Shown one piece after another: positions 10,760-22,220 of a DNA stretch of 64,000 bases (within the stretch, counting starts at the first letter, position 1; every line of letters begins with the position of its first letter). The DNA is from Terebella lapidaria (taxonomy: Eukaryota; Annelida; Polychaeta; Terebellida; Terebellidae). The notes under the pieces were generated by a model. The model saw nothing but the letters and a program-made list of their open reading frames with translations, was not told where the DNA came from and made no database searches. The stretch lies in assembly GCA_949152475.1 (NCBI GenBank), contig OX424563.1, positions 35,288,120-35,352,119 on the forward strand, read 5' to 3'. Both the position numbers and the translations under genes were made by a program.

Positions 10760-13700
10760 ATAGTACAGGTTTTTGGAGTGATCACAAGTTAACCTGTCAA
10801 CTAATTATTATTTATTTGGTCATTCTGAAAAATGATTGGTTTCATGAGACTGTCTTTCTCATCAACCCGTGCGATTTCATCATCATTCATTGAAATCTCA
10901 CTCGTAGGGCGTTCACAAACGATGTGTGCTGAACAGGACAAATTGATCGGTTCAGATTTGCAGCCTGTAGCACGTTCACAAGACAGGGTCTGCGGCGGAC
11001 GCGGCTGACGCAGCGCAACGATCTCAAATCCTTAGTATCAGCGTAACTTTGTTTGGGAGATAGGCCTACAATAAATGTTGAAAAATTATTGCAAAAATAT
11101 TGCTAAACAATCACCATGATCACATTGCAGTGAACATTTGAGCGGGAGCTGCATGTACATCACTCCAGTTCCTATTAGATTTTATTACGTTCTGGCCATG
11201 ATGCAATATCTTATGGAATAATTCATCGTTTCTGATATTCCATTACATGTGAAATGTCACACAATTTTTTCTTTGTTGTACACAGTACATACATCATTAC
11301 ATTAGGCCTACATGTTATGTATATAACTAGGCTCGAGCTGGCCAGATAGGCCTATAGATTTATATCATGAAAATCATAAATATATATTCTATGTTAATAT
11401 CCAAATATCTTGACCTTTGTCACACAGAAATAACAACATACACAATAATTATACAGGTAGTATACTTGTTTGCTGCCGAAATACAATACGACTGTTGGTA
11501 CTGGTAGTTATCGCCAGTGATCACGAATCGGCAGCACTACCCCCAAATTCCCCCATTATCGCCCATTTTGGCGACGGCCGGATTTTTCTCCCTAAAGCCG
11601 CGCGGGGTGCCTCCACTATAATCACTTGCGCTCCTCGGCGATGCAGTTTATTTACAAACAGATGGCTACCTGTTAATTTTAATGCCCTATTGAGTTCATT
11701 GTGTGACTTCCAGACACTTCCATTGAGTGCAACAGCATAAATAATCATCACGAAATTTGCCCACTTTTCAACCGTCGAAACCTTCACGGAATTTCCCGAA
11801 TTTCATCAAAACAAATATATCACGTGATTCGTTTGTTTTTACTGTTTCATAGGTCATCAACAAATTTCCGATAACCCTGAGCGCTTGATGTAAATAAACA
11901 GATTTAAATGACCACCCCCACGCGGTTTTGGCGCCAAGCGCGGGAACCAAAAACGCGAAATTTTTAGACCCCACCCACAGTCTAATAATTTTTATGTTTT
12001 TATCCCACCTTATATCAAAATTTCAAGATATACATTTTGAAGAATAGATATAAAGGCACCCGATACAAATCTTCAAAGAGAAATATCCTGAACATGTAAT
12101 TTTTAATAAATTTCTAAAAATGCTCATTTAACATGGTGACAGATACAAATCCGATTATGCAGAAAACGCTGGACACGCTATCATCATGGGTGCATTATGA
12201 TTAAATTTACTGTGAACACGGGAACATTATCGACATAACTTACCCATTCCAAGAATGTATACCTACTACAACTCAAAACTAGCAAGACTGAATTGGGCGG
12301 CCTACATGGTCGAGAATCATGTTATCATGGTTACTGTAACGTCTAATGCCCAATGATTGCCATTTCTCTTTCTAATTGCCAGCAAATATTTATATATGCT
12401 ATCAAGGTTTAGTTTTACTGTACCTCTGCTATTCAAATTATTCTTATATCAAGCCCTCTGACCCATTTTGCCGTACAACACAGCTAGAAACTCTTAATAT
12501 AGTATTGCCTGTATGAATTATCAGATTATGATCATATAAACAGGCCAAACCTCATCAATTTCTCATATTATCGCCCACACAACATGAAAATTAGATCTAC
12601 TTTGACCTTGACTTTAGAAAGTCCCAGATGTTTGAAATTTAAATTCGTATCCGAATATCGTAAAGATTAAATATGTACCTAAAAAATCGACTTATCTTCG
12701 GAATTATGTTGAAACTCAGTTTTAAAACAAAATCGCGCGCATTCGTAATTTTGCACCGCTTGACAGTGACAACTGACAAACATTGCATCCACACCTGTTA
12801 TCAGCCTACGATAGATCTGCTATGTGAATCGATGTAAACTGTCAAACATCGGACCCTCTTAACCATTCAAAAGGGGTCGACCAAGAACATATTGTTTATT
12901 ATTCCTGAAAGCTACATTATTAGCCAGTAATATAAAAGTATATTCGTCATGTGTTCACACACTCGTTTTTTCGCTTTGTGCAGATAATAACAAACACCTG
13001 CTAAAACCATGCGAGTGTGTTCGGACTCGTGAATCCTGAATTCATCCGCCAGACCAAACTCGACCGATATCTTTTTGCGGAAAACACACACGAGCGTGGT
13101 TTTTACAACTATTCAGACTTAATATTAAATACCGTAGTTATCATACGAAAATTATGAATGACCATTAACATAATAAAATTAAAATATTCATCATGAATAT
13201 GCATGTGATGCATATGCATATGCATGTGAATCTACAGGCGCGCCCGCAGATAGAAGCACGTGCTTCCAGTAAATTTTTGAGAAAAACTATGGTAAATAGG
13301 CCTATATATTTATTATAGAGAGCTCTTCTGATTGGATGAGATAATGAGATGGTGAAAACTGCTAAGCTTCCTGGAAATAACCGTGGTGCTATCATCGAAT
13401 AATGAAATAAGTGGATAATAACTCGAGAGATTGTTTATTGTAACGGCATTCCGGTAAAGCTCTTGTTTATGAACCCTGAAGGTGAAAACTCAAAAATCAC
13501 TTTATCAAATCATTTAAAATCAGTCGAATTGATCAATGAACCGATAGAGTAAAGGATCTGATATATATATAATTTCCTGTTTAGGTTCTCCTCAACTATT
13601 GATACTATTTCCCAGGTTCTGGTGTATGTCACTAAAGCTAAACTATTTTATTTTGGTCAATATCGTGGTCAACACCAGGGCTTTACAACAATCTATCTAC

Positions 13701-14180
13701 AATGATAATCTACAACGGTGATATCTAAAATTGTAACACTGTCGAACCGTATTGCCCTATACAATGAAGTATTTTGCTTGACCGACTTCATATTTAAAAT
13801 ATGTTGTGGACAAAACCTATGGGCGACATCAGGGTCCCAATATATGAACAGAACCCATCACAGAGCACCTAGTAACTGCGGGCCCACCCCAACGCCAACC
13901 TAGGTCTATCCTGTCCCAATCACATTGGTCCTTTGTGCTTCCAGTTTTTCAAATCCTGGGGGCGCGCCTGTGAATCTTGATTACTAGATTCGTTTTCATA
14001 CGACATCACATTACTCTTTTACGCAATAACAGTCTTAATGTAATCCGCGGTAAGAAAGTAGTTTCGGCCCGATGTGGGTCAGCGAGTGATACAGATTAAT
14101 TTGGAGTAGGGTGATACAGAAAAAAGTATCACACCTTTTGGAGTCCTCTTGCATTGCAGTTTATAGTGTGTGTTAAACGT
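10760..14180. other. Long gene-free stretch
   Basis: No open frame here resembles a known family and no clear tandem or terminal repeat was found. Near 13196-13230 there is an ATGCAT/TGCATATGCATATGCA-rich segment. It could be single-copy intergenic or intronic DNA. Confidence 0.5.
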
Positions 14181-14181
14181 A

Positions 14182-14757
14182 TGTAACTTTTGACGCCGCT
14201 ACCTAGGGCGCAAGCGCCCCGCATCTGAGCACGGTCACGGCGGACGTTGTTTTACTTAACTATGCCCAGGTATAATAGTCGGCCAAACAAGTCTGGCCTC
14301 GATACATCACGCATTTATTACATTGTCATAGTAATGTAGACCGGTGTGACGAGCTCGAAAGCCATGAGGGCGGCTTCCGGAACCTGCGCACATGAGCGTG
14401 TTGCTGGCCGGCCTCGCCGACGGTCCACGGGAATAGAACCCTGGATAGCCCGACGGTCTGCCAGAGCCTGTAGTCCTACGCACCATCCCAGGGCAAGAGA
14501 CTACCAATCCATGGGGGCATGAGCCCCCGGATCAAAGCAGCCTCCCTCCTGGGCCCTTGATTGGAATTTTCCCCGGGGTCCTCACGGACCCACTAGCCAG
14601 ACAAAGGGGACAAGGAGAATATGGCCATGCCCACCGTCGTCTTCGTGCCTTGACTGCTCTGAGACAACTCAAAGAAAGCAAGACGGGCTGCTATAGCTAT
14701 AAAGCTCGTATGCTGCTATAAAGCTAGCAGCACACGAGAGCAAGGGTGTGACGTCAG
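14182..14757 (-). mobile_element. Gypsy-type LTR, 3' portion, minus orientation
   Basis: Read on the minus strand it ends in GTTACA, like the other LTRs of the family, and carries the shared blocks GTTGTCTCAGAG, GGCTCTGGCAGACCGTCGGG and GGCCAGCAACA. It resembles the fragment at 16617-16831 more closely than the 5' LTR at 19879, so it belongs to a subfamily. The 5' part of this LTR is not contiguous; a possible continuation is at 15360-15541. Confidence 0.7.
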
Positions 14758-14896
14758 ACCATAATAATAATGTATAAATTTGGAGTAATTGTTGCATAAT
14801 AAACTTTGAGGGCAAGGTGATAGATGATCCCGAGACGCCGAAGGCGTCGAGGGCTATATCACCTGTGTCCCGAGAAGTTTATTGCAGACAATTAAT

Positions 14897-15192
14897 GGGT
14901 GCGTTTTTTGTGTACGGATCACAAACTTGATCCCGGATCAGGATCAGGTTTCTGATCCGTATGCGAAAAACACTCTTACCCCAAAATGTGATCATTTTGT
15001 ACATGTATTATAGTTGCTTGGTAAAAACCTAGCAAATGCAATAAAAATCATTTCCAAAATAGAGGGAACAGTGCAACAGCAAATGCTAAGAGAAGGTTTA
15101 TCGGATTTCTTCGATCTTTATGATGTTCTGATCCCAGATCTGTACGCTTCTTGTGGGATCAGGTTTTGTGGTCCGTACACAAAAAACACACC
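14897..15192. mobile_element. MITE-like element with ~36-bp inverted ends
   Basis: The left end GGGTGCGTTTTTTGTGTACG and following bases are the near-complement of the right end ...CCGTACACAAAAAACACACC. The inverted match continues inward to a GATCC block on each side. The element is about 296 bp and non-coding. No clear target duplication was found. It interrupts the region between the LTR pieces at 14182-14757 and 15360-15541. Confidence 0.55.
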
Positions 15193-15359
15193 AAGATCTA
15201 TTCTAACATGGTAAATGATTGTGAACAAATTACAAACATTACCATGGCTACATGTGTTTGTTGTAGTCGTGACGTTTTTGTACGCCGTTGCTCCTGGAAA
15301 CGTAAATCTGATATAGGCCCTAGGGCCGTATATCAACTGATATAACACCTTTTGAAATG

Positions 15360-15541
15360 ACTGAAATGCTAAGAGCGCTGTGATGTCACCATGTTAGAAT
15401 ACAGTATATTGAAGTGAGCATAAACAATAATGCATCCCTAAGTGACACACGAGCTTCGAACTTGAAGCGGCCAAAACAGGTGAGGTATGGTGTACGATAA
15501 CGGTCAAACTGCTATTGCAATCTTTGGGCAAAATCGCCACA
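15360..15541 (-). mobile_element. Gypsy-type LTR, 5' portion, minus orientation
   Basis: On the minus strand this starts TGTGGCGATTTTGCCCAAAG, identical to the start of the 5' LTR at 19879. It continues with weaker similarity, including the ATATACTG and TGACATCAC blocks that correspond to CTATACTGAACACTGG and TTACGTCAT in the full LTR. Confidence 0.65.
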
Positions 15542-15660
15542 ATACCCTCTTCTTACCATGTTGGTCCCCAGCATGCTCCGCCTCAGCCCAAAACATGCCG
15601 AAACTTGACCGAAGCATCACCGGGCAGACCAGAAGGATGAAAGGTGAGTGTTACTCGAAA
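15542..15660 (-). mobile_element. 3' internal end of LTR element with polypurine tract
   Basis: On the minus strand, GGCGGAGCATGCTGGGGACC and a purine tract (GTAAGAAGAGGG) lie directly before the LTR start at 15541. The same sequence, forward, is at about 26451-26489. The purine tract placed immediately before TGTGGCG is the expected plus-strand priming site next to a 3' LTR. Confidence 0.6.
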
Positions 15661-15749
15661 GTTGCACCGCAAAAAACGCAAAGAATGGGCTTACGGACTG
15701 AAATGGACTATACGACTCTGGTGACATCACCGCAAATCTGCGGTGACAA

Positions 15750-16573
15750 GGCTAATTAGCCTTCCTCCAACTTGTCCTCTTTGTCGTCCTTCTTCTCCTT
15801 GGACGAAGGCCTCTCATCCCGAATGGGGGGTAAGGAGTGAGAGATCTCCCTACAGTGGAGGTGGAGAAGGCTTCCTTGGCGGTGGTCCGAGGAGCCTGGT
15901 GGGTGACCTCTGCGAAGCCGGCCCTGGCGGGGCTGCCTGGATGGAAGCGGAGAGACCGACCGCGTCTAGCTCAGCTACTGTGGCGAACATTTTGAGCCGG
16001 TCCTGGACGCGGCTGCCGGTCCACTCAGCCCAACGGCGTACCGGCGATTATGGCAAATTTGTTGGAGTCGTTCAATAAAGACCCGACTTGCATTTCACGC
16101 CCTCATGGGGGAAAACCATTCATGCATAGCACAGTCAGTGATTTGGTCATCCTACTGGTCAACGCTGATTAGCTCCTATGAATTTTGATTGATTTTAGCC
16201 ATGCCTGATTAACTCTTGGACATTGGAATATCCGTATAAGGCAAGTCGGGTCTAACTACAGAAAGACGCAACTGCTTTGTGACTCTCGAAATGTACCCCA
16301 TTCCTGACCAAAATAGGGTAAATGGCCTGCTCCAGAGCTGCGTCCAACCGTCGTGCTGCGAGTCTGAGTAGCCTCGGCTTGGTATAAGCGACACCGCAGC
16401 TCCTCGTTCTCAGCCTGAAGTCGCTGCTCTTCGGCTGTCATCTTGGCGGAGGTGGAACTCTTCTTGGCCTTGGCGGTTCGAGCTGCGGCCATTCCCTCAT
16501 GGAATGCATGCTGCTCACGGTCAGCCGCCAGAGTCCGGTAGCTCTCTAGGCTACGCTGCGTACCTTCCATGAG
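15750..16573 (-). pseudogene. Gag-like remnant of inverted LTR element
   Basis: A minus-strand frame starts at an ATG at 16570 and runs about 104 codons. It has an alanine/lysine-rich segment and a probable coiled-coil stretch (AEEQRLQAENEELRCRL). The frame stops beside an inserted MITE at 16079-16252. After the MITE, short minus-strand frames continue (for example RWAEWTGSRVQDRL) with stops. Its place just inside a 5' LTR fragment (16617-16831, same orientation) suggests gag, but no capsid or zinc-knuckle motif is visible, so the call rests on position. Confidence 0.4.
16076..16255. mobile_element. Short MITE inserted in the gag-like remnant
   Basis: The 13-bp ends AGACCCGACTTGC (16079-16091) and GCAAGTCGGGTCT (16241-16253) are perfect complements. 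TAA lies at 16076-16078 and again at 16253-16255, compatible with the 3-bp TWA target duplication of PIF/Harbinger elements. The interior is non-coding. Confidence 0.5.
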
Positions 16574-16616
16574 GCCGTGGTGGTGTGCAAGGGTGCATGC
16601 GACGTGGTAGGCCTCA

Positions 16617-16831
16617 GCTCAAGCGCAAGCGCCCCGCATTTGAGCACGGTCACGACGGGCGTCATTTTACTTAACTACGACCAGGTATAATCGTCCACCA
16701 AACAAGTTCGGCCTTGATACATCACTCATTTTATTACATTGTCATAGTAATGTAGCCCGGTGTGACGAGCCCGAAAGCCATGAGGGCGGCTTCAAGAGCG
16801 TGTTGCTGGCCAGCCTGGCCGACAATACTAT
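16617..16831 (-). mobile_element. Gypsy-type LTR fragment, minus orientation
   Basis: It matches the 3' half of the LTR at 14182-14757 (GAGCACGGTCACG, ACCAGGTATAAT, TTACATTGTCATAGTAATGTAG, GAAAGCCATGAGGGCGGCTT) in the same orientation. It is cut at 16831 by the start of a forward LTR. Its position upstream of the gag-like remnant makes it the 5' LTR of the inverted element. Confidence 0.7.
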
Positions 16832-17516
16832 TGTGGAGATTTTGCCCAAAGATCGCGACAGGAGATTTGTTGTTAACACTATTCTTGTTTTGGCCACCTC
16901 TGTTCGAAGCTCTTGAGTTGTCATGGCGACTGACCATCCTTCTCTCTATCCACTATACTGAACACTGGTCTTACATCATCCTTTGTGTCTTGTGTGCTGG
17001 TATAAATACTACCAGCCCGCTTTGTCTTGTCTCAGAGAGAAGAGGACAATGGAGGGCACGGCCATGTGCTCCATGTCCCTTACCGGCTAGTGGGCCAGTA
17101 AGGCCCCGGGGACGATTTCCAATCGGGGGCCCAGGAGGGGGACCATCGCTGACTCGGGGCTCGTCCCTGGATCGCAGGTTCCTCGCCCTGGGATGGTGCG
17201 ACACAGGCTCTGGCAGAGCATCGGGCTGTCCGGGGTTCTATCCCCGCAGCAGTGCCGTCAGCGAGGCCGGCCAGCAACACGCCCATGACTTGTGCGCCAG
17301 TTCTGGGGTGCCACTCCCATGGCGTCTCAGGCTCCACACAATGGGCTACATTGCCATAACTGATGTATAATGTATTTTGTATGTCTATGATGTGTTATGA
17401 TGTGATGTATGACAGCCTATTCGTCTGGACGGACTGTTACATGGTTATAGATTCAGTAATCACGACGCCTCAGCGCAGGGCACTTGCGCCCTAGGTAGCA
17501 GGCGTCAAACGTTACA
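16832..17516 (+). mobile_element. Solo LTR (Gypsy-type), plus orientation
   Basis: This 685-bp LTR starts TGTGGAGATTTTGCCC and ends GTTACA. It shares with the 5' LTR at 19879-20592 the order of blocks ATCCACTATACTGAACACTGG, TTGTCTCAGAGA, GACGATTTCCA, GGCTCTGGCAGA and ATGATGTGATGTATGA. Flanks are CTAT on the left and CTAA on the right, so a target duplication is possible but has one mismatch. Short open frames inside it are not genes. Confidence 0.75.
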
Positions 17517-17785
17517 CTAATTTAAGCTATCGTATGCAAAACTGTTGAAGAGAAAAAAATTCACATGCACGAGGAGGCTCTCTTCCAGTCCACGATATTG
17601 ACACCAAGCCCATGATGACTGAAATCTACAGTGCTTGAACAACGCCCATGCCTCGGTGATCTGAGATAATCCGACTATTGGCGATTACTGCTCCTCTATA
17701 TTATAGATTGGTAGAAACTTACTGGAGTGAAAAATCTCCTTATGCATAATTTCTTTCAAAAATTGAACTAACATTTCATTCAGAT

Positions 17786-17840
17786 GTAGACAAACAATAT
17801 CGTCTTCTCTGAGGGCCAAAGGCCCGAAGACGAAATGCCT
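17786..17840. repeat. Copy of AGACAAACAATATCGTC repeat with GGGCC hairpin
   Basis: GTAGACAAACAATATCGTCT followed by TCTCTG matches the left arm of the palindrome at 29084-29137. It is followed at 17813-17825 by GGGCCAAAGGCCC, a 5-bp stem with AAA loop like the repeat-family hairpins. Confidence 0.55.
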
Positions 17841-18230
17841 CCCGTGTTAAAATTCTGCTGAATTTCCGACAAAAAAAAAGTCAGATCTTCGAGTCTGTTC
17901 TAACTGGCTAAATATCAGGAATGGTGCTCACATTCTTAGTCAGAGGCGACTCATGATGTCTATACTTCCTAAATCCAACGAAATATCCACTTGTTATTGT
18001 TATTATCCTCACATTTTACTGTTCTGAAGTCGGCCGGGATACTTTTCCAAGCGAATATCCTGACATATTTACCTGCCAAGTGACGTCACACGAGGGTGCA
18101 TTCGTCACACGAGCGTGCATTCGAGGGAATCCGCTCCAAAAATGACATGGGATTCCGCACGAGTGCACGCACGTGTGACGTCACTAGGACACAATAGCTG
18201 CGGATTTGCTGAGAACTTTATTTATGTTAC

Positions 18231-19524
18231 CTGCCTGTTTGAACCCATCTTTGATGACAAGTTGTAGTGTGTGAGCGAAGCATGATATATGCTCATTCAT
18301 GTAGTAAAATACGGTGTCATCGTCAACAACAAGCAGGTCGGTGTCATCATCAGACGCATCCTCACCGTTGTCCCCTCCATGTGGTGTGATCTGTCATAGC
18401 CCGGAAGTGAAAAAGCTTTCAGCATGTTAGATGCGTTGTCTGTCACAATATGAGAGATCTTGTTGGTTATCTCAAATTCAGCCATTGTTGTTTCAAAACG
18501 TTCAGCGATAGCCTCCCCTGTGTGTGCTCCATGGAATCGACTGCATGCCAGAATAACTGACTCCATTTTCCAATCTGTGATGAAGTGACCAGTTACTCCA
18601 TAGTAACTGCGCATCTGCCTGCTTGACCATAGGTCAATTGTGACACGAATCTTGTCTGATTTCTGAAGACGTGTGATGACATCAACATGGATTGTAGCAT
18701 GTTTGTCTGGCAGAAGTTTATAAGTCAAATACTTTCTGCTTGGCATTTGGAACCGGGAATCCAGGCTGTTTGCCCATTTTTGGAGGCGAGGGCTTTCCAC
18801 AATCGACAACGGCATAATGTCACAAGCGACAAACAACAAAAGTTCATCATTAAGGCTGATCCGACGTGATTCTGTGGGGCTGTATCTCTTAGGACCAAGG
18901 ATGACTGAAGTGATGCTGGGCTGTAGTCCCGTTCGATCAGCGTTGTTAAGATTGCGAGGTGATGCTTGCAGTTCATCATACAGGGACGGGTGTTTCCTCT
19001 GAAATGAAAGGAAGAAAATGGTTTGAATTATGTTCAATATATTGTCACCTTACTCATGATATTACCCAATGCATATTCATGGTATTATCCTCCTCCCTGA
19101 TCATATTGATAGCATTTGTTGATTATAATATACACATGTACTAGTAAGCTGATGGGGCGTCACTAGGGGAGAATCTGAGTAAAATCTTGATGTCGGCCAC
19201 TAGAAATATATATTGCCCTTTAAATTCTGGTTATTGTTATATTAACAAAATGCTGCAAATATTGAAATGTTCCATGTGAATATAAGAAAGTTACAAGAAT
19301 AAGTCCATGTAGATATCATAGCATGATACCCTACTAATGTTAATAGTATACTAGCGACAAGAAAATTAAGAAACAACCTTGAGATGTTTTATCAGGTTAG
19401 ATGTAGCCTTTCAACATGTTGAAATCTCTCCATTGCAGCGTTTGCAGGTAGCCTTGAAATTCCCTTCAGTCTTTTCAGGTACATCAAAATACTTCCAAAC
19501 AATTGGCAAGTTTTTGCTTGCCAT
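18231..19524 (-). pseudogene. hAT transposase (BED/ZBED type), decayed, two exons
   Basis: Exon 1 (19524-19378) encodes a BED-type zinc finger: an aromatic lead (VWKYFD), the cysteine pair CKRC, then TSNLIKHLK. A TGA codon interrupts it just after ISTC. Exon 2 starts at 18998 after a TTTCATTTCAG acceptor and supplies RKHPSLYDEL, which gives the usual BED HLKRKH junction. Exon 2 then carries hAT core blocks: a PSRKYLT...LLP block, VTIDLWSS..MRSYYGVTGHFI and HIVTDNASNM. A frameshift near 18385 moves the reading to another frame, where HISCFAHTLQLVIKDG continues to a donor-like CAG/GTAAC at 18231. The catalytic C-terminal half with the dimerisation region is not found downstream. It is probably a dead DNA transposon rather than a host gene. 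Confidence 0.75.
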
Positions 19525-19878
19525 AATAGCATGAGCAGCCCTGTGACCAGTGAACGCATGTATCATACAAAAAGCACTTCTCGCTTTATGACAAAATACA
19601 TGTCAGTTTCAGGTTTATAAATGAATTGGTCAGTGGTGCACTGTTATTTGTCATCACAAATTCACATTGTGAGGTGAGGATTGGCCAATAACGTCCACCC
19701 ACCACCTCCTAGCGCACATCCATACACCCCCCCCCCTCTGCCCCACCACACACACACACGTTTACACAAACAGGGAGCTAATCAGTTCCTGATGTTCAGA
19801 ATATTTTCTTTGCAGCACGTGTTCATAGTGATATCTTGGATCTCCATTTCCTGCCCATCAATAAACTTTGATACAATA

Positions 19879-20592
19879 TGTGGCGATTTTGCCCAAAGAT
19901 CGCGGCAGGCGTCTTTGTTGAACACTAACCAGTTTTACGGCCTTTGTTTTGATCGCTTCAGCTCGAAGCATGCGTTGCCCCGGCAACGCCCTCTAATCCT
20001 CTTATCCACTATACTGAACACTGGCTGCTTACGTCATCTCTCGTGCTCTCGCCTCTAGCATAAACACTGTGGTCACATTCTGTGTGGCCGGAGTTGTCTC
20101 AGAGACAGAGCACGACAGGTGAGCTCTCGCCATGGGCTCCTTGTCTCTGCTTACGTAAAGGCCCGTCGGGCCTCAGGGACGACTTCCATAGGGGGCCCGG
20201 GCTGGGGGAGACCATTGCTGACTCGAGGGCGCAAGCCCTGTGGATCACCGGTCTTTTCCCACCCGGGATAGTGCGACACAGGCTCTGGCAGACCGTCGGG
20301 CTGTCCAGGGTTCTATCCCTGCGGCAGTGCCGTCGGCGAGGCTGGCCAGCAACATGCCCACATGCGCGAGTTCTGTGGTGCCGCTCCCATGGCATCTCAG
20401 GCTCCGCACACGGCTACATTACCATAACTATGTACTATGCATGTTGTATATGATGTTGTTGATGATGATGGTGATGGTGATGAGTTATGATGTGATGTAT
20501 GATGGCTGGACTCGCTCCGGACGGACTGTAACCTGGTTGTAGTACTAGTAGAGCACCACCCGGCGCCCCACATGCGGGCGTCGAATTTTACA
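19879..20592 (+). mobile_element. 5' LTR of Gypsy-type element
   Basis: This 714-bp LTR starts TGTGGCGATTTTGCCC and ends TTTTACA, directly before the primer site. Related LTRs in the window are at 7161-7904 (minus), 14182-14757 (minus, partial), 15360-15541 (minus, partial), 16617-16831 (minus, partial) and 16832-17516 (plus). The LTR contains CGTTGCCCCGGCAACG, a near-palindrome, and a GAT/GGT trinucleotide stretch near 20455-20485. Confidence 0.85.
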
Positions 20593-20593
20593 T

Positions 20594-20611
20594 TGGTGCC
20601 GTGACCAGGAT
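20594..20611 (+). promoter_or_regulatory. Primer-binding site, tRNA-His type
   Basis: TGGTGCCGTGACCAGGAT lies one base after the LTR end. Its complement ends in GGCACCA and contains GTCACGGC, matching the 3' acceptor arm and CCA of animal tRNA-His, whose acceptor stem starts GCCGTGA. The tRNA assignment is from family knowledge; the position fits reverse-transcription priming. Confidence 0.75.
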
Positions 20612-20709
20612 CAGCCCGACGGCGTTCCATCGCAGCCTAAGGTCGCAGTGTCTTGCTCCCTCGTCCCTGGGGACCGTCCGCTCCTCCGGGACCCTCTCCG
20701 CAGCATAAC

Positions 20710-22095
20710 ATGAGTGAAGGAGATGAGCCGCTCCAGGGTGGCTCCGGCGATAGTGCGGAGCGCGCGGAGCCCTCCACAGACAGTACCCAGAATGTGGAGT
20801 CGACTCCGCCGTCCGCGGCTCCGTCTCCGGACGTAGAGTCGAGCCCTGCAGGGCTGCAACATGTGTTGCCTGCGAGGCTTAGCCTCGATGTGTTAGGCGC
20901 GGTTGGTGGAGCTGGCTGGTGGACACTTTTGGCTGAAGTGTCCGGACCTGCTAGAACGCCTGCGGGCGCGCGGATACCAGGGGACTCTTCCCAGTCTGCG
21001 CCGGAGTGTCTATCCTCGGCCTGGTCCTGCGGGACAACAAGGCCATCCCTCACGGCAGGGAAACTGAAACCGGGCGTAGTGGTGACCAACACTGCGTCGA
21101 GGGACAGTTGTTCGGTGGCGCCTGAGGCTGCCCCATCTGCGGACAAGCCGGACGAGCCTCAAGTAGATATAACTTCTCCGGAAGTGGTCCTTGAGGATTC
21201 GTCTACCTCCTCCGCAGCTGAGGCAGATAACGAGGACTCCATAGCTGAGCCCAGTTTTCCGGGTGATTCCGATCATCCAGTGTGCGCACTGGTGAGGGAC
21301 CCTTGCTGGTACCTGCCCCTGTCTTTTGGACGGGAGCCAGTCCGGTTCCTCATAGACTCTGGCTCGGAGGTTACCATCGTATCCACTGGAACGTTTTAGC
21401 GTGAGCCAGCGCTCCGCGACACGGTGGCGCGGGATCCCGGGCATTACACACTCCACGAAGCGGGTAACAACAGCATCCATATCCACGGTATCATAGATCT
21501 GCCTATTACTTTTGGGGACAAGGTGTATATCACAGAGGCAATCGTTGCGGATATCGGAGCGCCTGGGATCATTGGAATAAACTTTCTCCGGATCCACCGG
21601 GTTATCGCCAACTTCTGCTCCGGCGAACTCCGGATGGGAGAGGACACTCATTTTCTCTTCCGCGCGAATCCGAACAAGTTGTTCCAACTCCGGGCGGCGC
21701 GCAATACGGTAGTGCCGCCTATGAACGAGATGATCATTGAGGTGAGGCCGCGTCGTCCCTGCATGCATCTGAATGGTTGTCCGTGTATAGTACAGCCGGT
21801 GAGCAGTTTTGCCCAAGGAACCGGACTCATGCTGGGTGGGGCTCTGGTCAAGTCCAATGCCCACACGATGCCCATCCTTGTGGTGAATCCTACGGATGCT
21901 CCCATTGTACTGTGGCGCGGCTGTGTGGCAGCTACTGCTACGCCCGCGTCGTCCAGTCGTGTCATCCCTGACGATCCTGTCTGTCATGCTGCCTGCCGGA
22001 CCATCTGGAATCTAGAGTTCCGAAGGACCGGCTGGATGAAGGTCAGCGTCAGGCTCTCCGCAAGCTGCTCTGGCAGTATGCGGATGTGTTCATGA
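20710..22095 (+). pseudogene. Gypsy aspartic protease region, with in-frame stop
   Basis: The first ATG is at 20710 (MSEGDEPL). About 200 residues of acidic, Ser/Pro-rich, low-complexity sequence precede the protease active-site segment FLIDSGSEVTIV near 21350-21385. A TAG at 21397-21399 interrupts the frame. The same frame resumes with the protease second half, including IVADIGAPGIIGINFL (about 21540-21590), which matches the retropepsin flap-to-C-terminal ILG block. No capsid domain or CCHC zinc knuckle is seen between the primer site and the protease, so gag is missing or too diverged. The N-terminal part is unassigned. Confidence 0.7.
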
Positions 22096-22220
22096 GTCCG
22101 GACGGTGCGGTTGGCAAGACAGACGTTGCCAAGCACCGCATCGAACTCCTGGACGAGCGTCCTTTGAAACAGCGTCTACGACGGGCAGCGATAGTGCACT
22201 AAGAGGTCATTGACCAGGAG

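Noticed and set aside
21010..21987. 325-codon minus-strand frame across the Gypsy protease
   Set aside because: It is antisense to recognisable protease sequence and has no domain of its own.
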